Below are positions 6,869-12,490 of a DNA stretch of 12,490 nucleotides, in pieces. A program made the position numbers and the translations under genes. The notes beneath the pieces were generated by a model. The model saw nothing but the letters and a program-made list of their open reading frames with translations. It had not been told where the DNA came from and did not search any database. This DNA is from Acidobacteriota bacterium. GTDB lineage: Bacteria > Acidobacteriota > Terriglobia > Acidiferrales > UBA7541. Each line of letters starts with the position of its first letter. Position 1 is the first letter of the stretch. The stretch covers positions 1 through 12,490 of the forward strand of contig QHYP01000140.1 of NCBI GenBank assembly GCA_003224195.1, read 5' to 3'.

Positions 6869-8593
6869 ATGACGACGGCGCAAGCCGTTGGTGCGGTTTC
6901 AAGCGAAGCGGCGCAATGGTACGCCATCGACTGGCAAGCCATTCACCGCAACGTTCGCCGACTCCAAGTGCGTATCGCGCAGGCAACAAAGGAAAGCAGA
7001 TGGGGCAAGGTGCGAGCCTTGCAACGCCTGCTGACCCACTCGTACAGCGGCAAGGTTCTCGCCGTTCGACGAGTGACGGAAAATGATGGCAAGGAAACCC
7101 CAGGTGTAGACCGAGAAATTTGGGATACACCAGAGAAGAAAACACAGGCAGTTCATGAACTCAAGCGCAGGGGCTATCAACCTCAACCCCTTCGACGTGT
7201 CTACATCCCGAAAGCGGACGGCAAAACGATGAGGCCGCTCGGAATTCCCACTATGTGCGACCGCGCGCAGCAAGCCTTATATTTGCTAGCGCTTGATCCC
7301 ATCGCGGAAACCACTGCTGATAAAAACTCTTACGGGTTTCGTCAGCAGCGGTCCTGCGCGGATGCGATTGAACAGGGCTTCAATGCACTGAAAAGCGCAA
7401 CCACGCAATGGGTTCTAGAGGGTGACATCAGAAGCTGTTTCGATAAAATTTCTCACGATTGGCTTTTGGCTCACGTCCCCATGGACCGAGCCATTCTCCG
7501 AAAGTGGCTGAAATCAGGGTATATGGATAAACACGTCCTCCACGAAACGACGGACGGAACTCCACAAGGCGGCATAATTTCTCCAGCGCTCGCCAACTTT
7601 GCGTTGGATGGGCTGGAGCGAGTTCTGCGGGAAAAGTACCCAGCAGCAACTCGTTTGAAGTCTGTGGGAAATCAACGTCCCTCGGTGCATTTCATCCGTT
7701 ATGCGGACGACTTCGTCATTACCGGTAAATCGAAAGAATTACTGGAAGGTGAGGTCAAGCCCCTCGTCGAGCAATTCCTGCAAGAACGAGGGCTTGAACT
7801 TTCTCCTACAAAGACAGTCAGTACGCACGTGGAGAAAGGCTTTGATTTTCTCGGACAAAACGTGCGCAGGTATCCGAATGGAAAACTGCTCATCAAGCCT
7901 TCCAGGAAGAATGTTAAAACCTTCTTGGATGGCATCCGAAGAACAATCAAGGCCGCGCTGGGTTTCTCTGCCGCCGACCTGATCGAAGAACTCAACCCCA
8001 AGATACGAGGTTGGGCTAATTATCATCGGCACGTTGTGAGTAAACGCACGTTTGCGCGCGCGGATTACGAAATCTTCCCTTGTCTGTGGCGATGGGCCCG
8101 ACGGAGGCACCGAAACAAAAATCTGCGTTGGCTCAAGGAGAAATACTTTGAGCGGCATGGGTCAAAGAACTGGTCTTTCGTCGGAGAAAAGTACGACAAC
8201 CAAGGGCAGCCGCACAAAGTGCGGTTACTGTTGGCTAGTGACACGCCCATCCAACGACATGTCAAGGTCAAGTGCGAAGCGAACCCTTACGATCCCGCCT
8301 TTGAAACCTACTTTGAAGAACGAGCAGGATTTCACATGAGGGCAACATTTCGGGGCACTCGTACACTTCGCTATATCTGGAACGAGCAACACGGGCTCTG
8401 CAAGGTCTGCAAGCTACTTATTACGCGGACTACAGGATGGCGCTTGCACCATTGCGTCCCTCTTGTGCGGGGTGGGTCTAAGAGTGCCGAAAACCGCGTT
8501 CTACTTCATCCAGACTGCCATGACAAGGTTCACCGCCAGAATCTTTCTGTATCGAAGCCGCGTCTCCCTGAAAGAGGCGTTCGAAGGGCTTGA
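6869..8593 (+). CDS. ltrA: Group II intron reverse transcriptase/maturase with HNH endonuclease (LtrA-type)
   Basis: This 574-residue intron-encoded protein helps intron RNA fold and splice and drives insertion by target-primed reverse transcription. Reverse transcriptase blocks are in order: TPGVDREIW, RPLGIPTMCDRAQQ, YGFRQQRSCADAI, EGDIRSCFDKISH, GTPQGGIISPALANF and the catalytic YADD at residues 278-281 (Y278, D280, D281). A maturase (X) segment, LIEELNPKIRGWANYHRHVV, follows. The C-terminus is an HNH nuclease with zinc-type cysteines C511 and C514, HH at 527-528, SAENR, and CHDKVH at 550-555. All core residues are present, so it is probably active. The ATG at 6869 is chosen because the remnant in intron A conserves the same KQM(T)xAQA start; no Shine-Dalgarno is evident, which fits translation from a structured intron RNA. 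The stop codon overlaps the first bases of domain V. Confidence 0.95.
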   Translation: MTTAQAVGAVSSEAAQWYAIDWQAIHRNVRRLQVRIAQATKESRWGKVRALQRLLTHSYSGKVLAVRRVTENDGKETPGVDREIWDTPEKKTQAVHELKRRGYQPQPLRRVYIPKADGKTMRPLGIPTMCDRAQQALYLLALDPIAETTADKNSYGFRQQRSCADAIEQGFNALKSATTQWVLEGDIRSCFDKISHDWLLAHVPMDRAILRKWLKSGYMDKHVLHETTDGTPQGGIISPALANFALDGLERVLREKYPAATRLKSVGNQRPSVHFIRYADDFVITGKSKELLEGEVKPLVEQFLQERGLELSPTKTVSTHVEKGFDFLGQNVRRYPNGKLLIKPSRKNVKTFLDGIRRTIKAALGFSAADLIEELNPKIRGWANYHRHVVSKRTFARADYEIFPCLWRWARRRHRNKNLRWLKEKYFERHGSKNWSFVGEKYDNQGQPHKVRLLLASDTPIQRHVKVKCEANPYDPAFETYFEERAGFHMRATFRGTRTLRYIWNEQHGLCKVCKLLITRTTGWRLHHCVPLVRGGSKSAENRVLLHPDCHDKVHRQNLSVSKPRLPERGVRRA

Positions 8594-8626
8594 GCCGTGT
8601 GATCGGGAAACCATCACGCACGGTTC
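8592..8626 (+). ncRNA. Domain V of intron B
   Basis: This is the catalytic hairpin. It begins GAGCCGTG and ends CACGGTTC, which pair over eight positions and include the AGC triad. A two-base bulge and a GAAA tetraloop follow. It is 35 nt rather than the usual 34, with an extra C in the apical stem (TGAT-C-GG against CC-ATCA). Confidence 0.9.
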
Positions 8627-8629
8627 TTA

Positions 8630-8664
8630 GAGGGCGGGGCGACCGCAAGGTCGTTCCGCTACTC
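8630..8664 (+). ncRNA. Domain VI of intron B with branch-point A8661
   Basis: GAG pairs with CTC at the base, then a 12-pair stem with a GCAA loop. A8661 is left unpaired on the 3' strand, seven nt from the proposed 3' end, as expected of the branch-point adenosine. Confidence 0.8.
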
Positions 8665-8922
8665 GGTTCTAACCGATCGCGTCATTTCAGCGGAACAGGG
8701 TAAGCCCGTATTGCTCCTCGCAAGGGGAAAGTCCATCGCAAGATGGATCCTATGGCGATGCGGGTAACGGAAATGGGAGCAAGCGAAGGCTGCCCTGTAA
8801 TCGGGCAGATACAGGTTGCGTCGCCTCAGGGGGACAACATCACCTCGCCGGAAACGGAGCTGACTTCCCGTTGGTGCTCAAGCTCGAGACCTCTTGAGGA
8901 ACCGATGCATGAAGCAAAGCAA

Positions 8923-9030
8923 ATGACGATGGCGCAAGCCATTGGTGCAGCTTCACACACGGCTGGTGGATTCTCCACCGCTGTGCGAATCGGCAGCAAG
9001 CCAGTATCGAGTAGGTCTGCTTCGTTTTGA
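8923..9030 (+). pseudogene. Remnant of intron A's own reverse transcriptase gene
   Basis: The 35-codon remnant starts MTMAQAIGAASHTAG, matching the start of the B-encoded protein (MTTAQAVGAVSSEA) and preceded by the same Lys-Gln codons. The similarity then stops and the frame ends at TGA 9030. Everything from the reverse transcriptase core to the HNH domain is missing before domain V at 9077. This is what an internal deletion of the domain IV gene would leave, with the catalytic RNA retained. Confidence 0.75.
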
Positions 9031-9076
9031 ATCAGGCCGCGTCCTCGTTTTTTATGGGGGCGTTTTTAGAGTGCTC

Positions 9077-9110
9077 GAGCCGGATGACGGGAAACCTTCA
9101 AGTCCGGTTC
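9077..9110 (+). ncRNA. Domain V of intron A
   Basis: 34 nt, the canonical length. The lower stem GAGCCGGA pairs with TCCGGTTC, the AGC triad is present, an AG bulge follows and the loop is GAAA. Its sequence differs from B's domain V at many paired positions with pairing kept, so this is a separate, structurally conserved copy rather than a recent duplicate. Confidence 0.9.
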
Positions 9111-9113
9111 TTA

Positions 9114-9148
9114 GAGGGCTGGGCGCCAGCAATGGCGCCCGGCCACTC
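9114..9148 (+). ncRNA. Domain VI of intron A with branch-point A9145
   Basis: GAG/CTC base, a 12-pair stem with one G-T pair and a GCAA loop. A9145 bulges on the 3' strand, seven nt from the 3' end at 9151. The layout matches domain VI of B. Confidence 0.8.
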
Positions 9149-9151
9149 GAC

Positions 9152-9498
9152 AGTAATTCAGATGGGCGCCGGGCGATCAGTACCGGGAGTCGGCTTGTCG
9201 TCAGGAAATCAAAGACTGACGAGATGGACCCTTATAGGGACTTAGTTAGCTTGGTGAACTTGTTTTCTGCTTCGTAGACCATGCCCAAGCTCCCCAAAAC
9301 CGATAGTGGCCCGAGTTGATTAACCTCATAGGCGCTGTGATAGAATCTCGTGCGCGGAGGCTAACGAATTTCGAAAAAATTCTCGTACTTTTAATATTCA
9401 GGTCGAGCAAGATGGCTGCTTGTTAGTTCTTGCAAGAGGGCCCTTTCCAGGTTTTCCATTCCGCCTCTCTTTTCCGATGGAGAGGACAAGGTGCCTAT
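9152..9498. other. Intergenic region between intron A and the NHL-repeat gene
   Basis: The first 126 bp (to TAG at 9277) are the 3' exon of intron A and are open in one frame. A seven-pair hairpin (TCGTCAG 9198-9204 with CTGACGA 9216-9222) lies there, without a T-run, so it is not a convincing terminator. The rest is the leader of the next gene, with a candidate promoter at 9316-9346. No further gene is seen. Confidence 0.6.
9316..9346 (+). promoter_or_regulatory. Candidate promoter of the NHL-repeat gene
   Basis: TTGATT (9316-9321) and TAGAAT (9341-9346) are 19 bp apart, with a TG one base before the -10 (extended -10). It would give a leader of about 145 nt. The spacing is long and the call is tentative. 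Confidence 0.3.
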
Positions 9499-11433
9499 AT
9501 GAAGAAAACGCTTGTTCTCGCTCTTTTGACCTTTTTGACTCCTCTGGCGCACGCGGATCAAGGTGGTTTTTCCAATTCCGGCGGCTCAACACAGGTAAGT
9601 TCCGGCGTTAACATTGACTCGACCGTTGCCACACCCTCCGGCACTTTGACCATTCACTGCCCCAGTACCACGCCGGGCCTTTGCGCTGGCGGCAGCTTTA
9701 CCTTCCTTTCCAATGACGGGACTATGGCGCTAAACGCAAGCTTTACTAGTGGCACATTTCGGGAAAGTTGCTCAGGCGGCGGCAGGGGCGGCCGTGTCAC
9801 TTGCAGTTACAGCTTCACTGGCTACATTAGCGGCACTTGGAGTATGAATGGCGCGACGCAAGCGATCACCGGCCTTACCTCTCAGAGATTTGGAACTGGA
9901 GGCGCTGCAGCCAAGGGAACAACGGCCTATAATTCTGCCTACACGCCGTTTTACTTCTCAAATAGCGGCCAGATTCTTCGCTCGGACGACCTGAACGGCA
10001 CCAACCTGATCTCGTATGGAACGCAAGGCAGTGATGTCGGGCAGTTTTACGGCGCATACGGCATCGCGCTGGATTCCGCAGGCAGAATCTACGTCGCCGA
10101 TACGTACAACAGCCGCGTCGTCCGCATTGACGATATGAATGGCACGAACTGGACGACCTTCGGGACGTCGGGTTCAGCTGTCGGCCAGTTCATGAATCCA
10201 TCCGGCATTAGTGTCGATTCCGCCGGCAGGATTTATGTGATGGACACAGGCAACAACCAGCTGGTCCGTATGGACGACATGAACGGCACAAACTGGACCG
10301 TCATGAGCGGCATCGGGTCCGGCGTTGGTCAATTCGCACAGTACGTCGCGCCCGTTGCGTTTGACGCGAGCGGACGGATCTATGTGGCGGATTCCGGCAA
10401 TGGACGGCTTGTACGCATGGATGATATGAACGGCACCAATTGGACTACGTTAACGCAGTCCCCAGTGATCAACGGCTACATCTATTCCTTGCAATCTCCC
10501 ATTGGGGTTGCCGTGGACCCGGCAGGCAAGATTTACGTCGCCGATGCGGAGTATTATCAGCCCGCGGTGATTCGCGTCGACGATATGACGGGAGTCAACT
10601 GGACGTCCATCTACCTGGGCTCTACTGCAACGCCACACAGCATTGCCGTCGATTCGAGTGGAATGGTCCTTGTAGGAGGGGGCGGAGCGCAAATTGTGGA
10701 CAACATGATGGGCGTTCTCACCTCATCAAGCGCGTTGACCCAATATTACGGTCCCTACTACGTCTTCGGAGCGACTCCCGTGCTGGTGCCGAGTCCGCGT
10801 CCCTCTGCACTCAGCTTTTCACCCACAACTTTGACTTTCGCCGACCAGGATATCGGAACCACGAGCAATTCCCAAGCCGTTACAATCACGAACTTCGGGG
10901 GCAGCCCACTGAACTTTTCTGGCATTTCGGCGAGTGGCGATTTTCCTGAGACAAATAATTGCCCGGGTACACTGCTGGCGGGAGCGAGCTGTATAGCCAA
11001 TGTATCTTTTGCGCCTACGGTCAACGGTCCGGAAACCGGGCTGCTGACCCTCAGTGACGATTCGGGCAACTTGGGTGCGTCGCAAGCCGTAACTCTCGTG
11101 GGAACAGGCCTCCTCCCGCGTCACCTCAGCTTGTCCCCGGCAACGCTCAATTTCTCCGGCTACACTATCGGCGATAGCCCCAGCCAGACTGTTAGTGTAA
11201 CTAACACCAGCGGAGGCTCCGTCGGGATCGCCGGAATCGCCATGAGCGGCGATCCCTCTTTCGTTCAGGGGAACACATGCGGATCTATCCTATCGGCAGG
11301 TGCAACTTGCACCGTCACGGTGACCTTCAGCCCGGTCGCCTATGGCACATTCACTAGCACGCTGATCGTTACCGAAAGTTCCGGCGCGCAGGAGACTGTC
11401 TCTGTCAACGGCACTGCGTTCCCAGACAACTAA
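9499..11433 (+). CDS. Secreted NHL-repeat protein with two choice-of-anchor D (Ig-like) domains
   Basis: The 644-residue product starts with a clear signal peptide (MKKTLVLALLTFLTPLAHA, cleavage before D20). AAGGTG lies five nt before the ATG at 9499, so the longer open frame from 9430 is not used. Residues 20 to about 150 are a Ser/Gly/Thr-rich domain of unknown type. About 155-400 are NHL propeller blades, with repeats such as GIALDSAGRIYVADTYNSRV, GISVDSAGRIYVMDTGNNQL and FDASGRIYVADSGNGRL, each joined by RxDDMNGTNWT. Residues 437-538 and 542-641 are two beta-sandwich domains of the choice-of-anchor D kind (LSFSPTTLTF, LSLSPATLNF, each with a Cys pair). Such proteins are abundant in Acidobacteriota and are thought to be surface or secreted proteins. 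No C-terminal sorting motif is visible, and the ligand is unknown. It has no operon partner. Confidence 0.88.
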   Translation: MKKTLVLALLTFLTPLAHADQGGFSNSGGSTQVSSGVNIDSTVATPSGTLTIHCPSTTPGLCAGGSFTFLSNDGTMALNASFTSGTFRESCSGGGRGGRVTCSYSFTGYISGTWSMNGATQAITGLTSQRFGTGGAAAKGTTAYNSAYTPFYFSNSGQILRSDDLNGTNLISYGTQGSDVGQFYGAYGIALDSAGRIYVADTYNSRVVRIDDMNGTNWTTFGTSGSAVGQFMNPSGISVDSAGRIYVMDTGNNQLVRMDDMNGTNWTVMSGIGSGVGQFAQYVAPVAFDASGRIYVADSGNGRLVRMDDMNGTNWTTLTQSPVINGYIYSLQSPIGVAVDPAGKIYVADAEYYQPAVIRVDDMTGVNWTSIYLGSTATPHSIAVDSSGMVLVGGGGAQIVDNMMGVLTSSSALTQYYGPYYVFGATPVLVPSPRPSALSFSPTTLTFADQDIGTTSNSQAVTITNFGGSPLNFSGISASGDFPETNNCPGTLLAGASCIANVSFAPTVNGPETGLLTLSDDSGNLGASQAVTLVGTGLLPRHLSLSPATLNFSGYTIGDSPSQTVSVTNTSGGSVGIAGIAMSGDPSFVQGNTCGSILSAGATCTVTVTFSPVAYGTFTSTLIVTESSGAQETVSVNGTAFPDN

Positions 11434-11486
11434 TTCTGTTCAACGCAGTGTGCGCCCGTAAATGGCATGAGCTATTGATCGTTCCA

Positions 11487-11548
11487 TCTCCTGTCACCGT
11501 CGCGCTGGATGCCAATGGCTAGGATTTACCTCGCGCGCCTTTTCTCGC
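11487..11548 (+). pseudogene. Frameshifted remnant of an NHL repeat
   Basis: The DNA reads as SPVTVALDANG and, after one extra T at 11520, continues RIYLAR. Together these match the NHL blade core seen upstream (GIALDSAGRIYVA). It lies about 60 bp after the stop of the NHL gene. It may be the remains of an extra blade or of a second, eroded NHL gene. It is short, so the call is modest. Confidence 0.4.
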
Positions 11549-11551
11549 TGT

Positions 11552-11637
11552 AGGGGCGCTTTTCCCAAGCGGACCACCCCATTACTATCGTGGACATGCA
11601 GGCTTTGCCAAGCGGCCAGCCGTGGCTTAGCGCCCCT
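11552..11637. repeat. 9-bp inverted repeat, possible distant terminator
   Basis: AGGGGCGCT (11552-11560) and AGCGCCCCT (11629-11637) are exact complements 68 bp apart. The second arm is followed by TTAAACATTTTT. It could end transcription of the NHL gene, but the long loop makes this weak; it could also be an element end. Confidence 0.3.
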
Positions 11638-11816
11638 TAAACATTTTTCTATCAGATTGAAAACAAGAAGGAAAGCTCGGGGGAGAGCGTCGGATTCAAA
11701 TCCGCCAGCTGTATGGAAACAAAGGAGTTTTGCGGTGCACCCTGGCCTTCTAAGGAACTGAAAAGAAAGGAATGGAATTCTTACTGCCCCCTAAATGCCC
11801 CTTGGAAATTCGTGGT

Positions 11817-11857
11817 TGGAGCCGAGAGTGGGAGTTGAACCCACGACCTGCCGATTA
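11817..11857 (-). tRNA. 3' fragment of tRNA-Thr (41 nt), probable attachment-site scar
   Basis: On the minus strand the sequence runs from the last anticodon base through TAATCGGCAGG and a T-arm GTGGG-TTCAACT-CCCAC. It ends with the 7-nt acceptor strand TCTCGGC, a T discriminator and encoded CCA. The AATC(G)GCAGGTCGTGGG pattern and U73 fit tRNA-Thr. Everything 5' of the anticodon is absent: the preceding bases do not form an anticodon stem. Anticodon-to-3'-end fragments of this kind are what tyrosine-recombinase elements leave on integrating into tRNA genes. Not a functional tRNA. Confidence 0.75.
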
Positions 11858-11937
11858 GTCAGAAAAGTGCATATTGTTGGCTCGCTTGGCTTTGTTGTGC
11901 GTCATTCTCCTTGGTTTTGGCCCTTGTTCGGCTGGTA

Positions 11938-11959
11938 ATGGACTCAAGATGGACTCAAC
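11938..11959. repeat. 11-bp tandem repeat beside the tRNA fragment
   Basis: ATGGACTCAA occurs at 11938 and 11949, one helical turn apart. It lies about 80 bp from the tRNA-Thr fragment. The size and spacing resemble the arm-type sites that tyrosine integrases bind near their attachment site. No integrase gene is present in the window. Confidence 0.6.
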
Positions 11960-12012
11960 TTTTGGAATGACCCCTTGAATTGGCACACTCGCGATGGGCA
12001 CACTCTCCGGGA

Positions 12013-12093
12013 GTGACCCGACCCCCTTTTCGAGACAATTTCTGAGTTGAATCCGGGAGGGTGTGACCCGACCCCCTTTTCGAGACAATTTCT
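12013..12093. repeat. Two identical 31-bp direct repeats, 50-bp period
   Basis: The 31 bp at 12013-12043 and 12063-12093 are identical; they start GTGACCCGACCCCC and end GAGACAATTTCT. A TCCGGGAG precedes each copy at slightly different distance. The second copy ends 40 bp before the start codon at 12134, so the pair could be regulatory for that gene or a dispersed intergenic repeat. Confidence 0.85.
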
Positions 12094-12133
12094 CCAACGT
12101 TACAGGTGCTCACTGCACGCCCTGGAGCCGACT

Positions 12134-12490
12134 ATGACCAACGAGCTCACTCGACGCCAGCTCCTCTCCGTCGGAGCCGCGGCAAGCGTCGCAGCTCTGC
12201 CAACCCCACGCATACTCGCTGGCGCTGCCGCGCCCGCTGAGATGCCACGGCGTAAGCTCTATGCGATTCTGAGCCTCGGACGCCTTGGTTTCCAAGCCAG
12301 TTTCCCTGAGTCACTCGAACTCACCGTCAAGCACGGTTTCGAAGGCATGGATCCTGATCCGAACTACTTCGCTTCGCTGGGCGATGATGGGCTCAAGCGT
12401 CTCCTTGACGACCTGCGGGCGAAGAATCTCAGATTCGGCGCTGCGGGTCTGCCGGTGGAGTTTCGCAAGGATGAGGCGAGATTTAACGGC
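12134..12490 (+). CDS. Tat-exported sugar phosphate isomerase/epimerase-like TIM-barrel protein, N-terminal 119 residues
   Basis: The frame is open to the window edge. The N-terminus is a twin-arginine signal (LTRRQLL at residues 5-11, then an Ala-rich stretch GAAASVAALPTPRILAGAAA), so the protein should be exported folded across the inner membrane. After the signal, LYAILSLGRLGFQASFPESL, LTVKHGFEGMDPDP and LLDDLRAKNLRFGAAGLPVE look like the first strands and helices of a xylose-isomerase-like TIM barrel. Metal ligands lie in the missing part. Such exported enzymes are common in Acidobacteriota and Planctomycetes; the substrate cannot be told. GGAG lies seven nt before the ATG. The 31-bp repeats are directly upstream. 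Confidence 0.75.
   Translation, partial: MTNELTRRQLLSVGAAASVAALPTPRILAGAAAPAEMPRRKLYAILSLGRLGFQASFPESLELTVKHGFEGMDPDPNYFASLGDDGLKRLLDDLRAKNLRFGAAGLPVEFRKDEARFNG

Larger units (their letters stand above)
6255..8667 (+). mobile_element. Inner group II intron B, full length with intron-encoded protein
   Basis: B is 2,413 nt and inserted in the sense orientation within domain I of intron A. IBS1 AGCAGA (6249-6254) is perfectly complementary to EBS1 TCTGCT (6560-6565), in the loop of a GCGGGGG/CCCCCGC hairpin. The IBS2-EBS2 pair is weaker, four bases (CGTA 6242-6245 with TACG 6507-6510) in the same register as in A. The RNA scaffold runs 6255 to about 6868, followed by the maturase gene in domain IV (6869-8593), domain V (8592-8626) and domain VI (8630-8664). 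The 3' end at 8667 is set by homology with A; rejoining A there makes A's local length equal B's own homologous stretch (19 nt each). The first base is T rather than G (TTGCG), and the penultimate base is G rather than A. Confidence 0.9.
5898..9151 (+). mobile_element. Outer group II intron A, ORF-deleted and split by intron B (segments 5898-6254 and 8668-9151)
   Basis: The 5' end is the canonical GTGCG at 5898. Sequence similar to intron B's 5' domain I runs to 6254, breaks, and resumes at 8668 exactly where B ends. It then follows B's 6606-6810 stretch through the rest of domain I to III. Joined, A is 841 nt. IBS1 ACCGGA (5892-5897) is perfectly complementary to TCCGGT at 6206-6211, in the loop of an ACAGAG/CTCTGT hairpin. 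IBS2 TCGGAT (5885-5890) is perfectly complementary to ATCCGA at 6151-6156. Domain V is at 9077-9110 and domain VI at 9114-9148. The 3' end is taken as ...CTCGAC at 9151, which obeys the AY rule and puts the bulged A 7 nt back. Domain IV keeps only the first codons of a reverse transcriptase gene, so A would need a maturase in trans. Confidence 0.88.
11434..12133. other. 700-bp non-coding debris region
   Basis: No intact gene is recognised. In order it holds the NHL remnant, the 9-bp inverted repeat, a tRNA-Thr 3' fragment, an 11-bp tandem repeat and two 31-bp direct repeats. This mix of scars suggests a place where mobile DNA has come and gone. An 80-codon minus-strand open frame (12097-11855) is made largely of the repeats and is not called. 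Confidence 0.65.

Noticed and set aside
6615..7273. Minus-strand open frames of 124-176 codons
   Set aside because: Antisense shadows of the intron scaffold and the reverse transcriptase gene, with no motifs.
3750..11667. Shared 12-mer GATTGAAAACAA and TG(C/T)CCCC pairs near 3680 and 11785 as ends of one large island
   Set aside because: The matches are short and in different order at the two places, and no tRNA fragment or other core repeat is found on the left side.
11680..11715. Second tRNA-like T-arm (CGGATTCAAATCCG)
   Set aside because: The loop is one base short and the conserved G53-C61 pair is missing. No acceptor stem or other arms can be drawn.
11855..12097. 80-codon minus-strand open frame beside the tRNA fragment
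   Set aside because: Much of it consists of the two 31-bp repeats and the 11-bp repeat. No integrase-like residues or other motifs are seen.

Overview
The window is GC-rich bacterial DNA and looks like Acidobacteriota. The evidence for that is family-level only: a YncE-type YVTN beta-propeller, a secreted NHL-repeat protein ending in two 'choice-of-anchor D' domains, and a Tat-exported sugar-isomerase-like TIM-barrel protein. No species can be named from the sequence.

Layout. On the minus strand, positions 1-3260 hold nadA (3' part outside the window), moaA just upstream of it, and a secreted YncE-like beta-propeller gene with a good ribosome binding site and a TATAAT -10 box. A 22-bp direct repeat flanks the propeller gene. 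Positions 3261-3941 are non-coding and end in an AT-rich array of 24-bp tandem repeats. This array carries two promoter-like TTGACT-N18-TATACT units exactly 48 bp apart and sits directly upstream of a 611-residue Fic protein (N-terminal AbiEi-like region, inhibitory helix motif, Fic core, DUF1488-like tail).

Positions 5898-9151 hold the most striking structure, a nested pair of group II introns (a twintron). Outer intron A is about 841 nt, has lost nearly all of its reverse transcriptase gene, and is split inside domain I by complete intron B (6255-8667). B encodes an intact RT/maturase/HNH protein. The boundaries were derived from sequence. Each intron has a 6-nt EBS1 loop perfectly complementary to the 6 nt just before its own 5' end. 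Intron A also has a perfect 6-bp EBS2-IBS2 pair. Each intron has its own domain V and a domain VI with a bulged A 7 nt from the 3' end. A can only fold if B leaves first, and B's protein is the only maturase visible for both. Removing both introns joins two stop-free exon stretches into one frame.

From 9152 on, there is a secreted NHL/anchor-D protein (9499-11433), then 700 bp of debris: a frameshifted NHL fragment, an inverted repeat, a 41-nt 3' fragment of tRNA-Thr (an attachment-site scar), an 11-bp tandem repeat and two identical 31-bp repeats. The last feature is the start of a Tat-exported TIM-barrel gene that runs out of the window.
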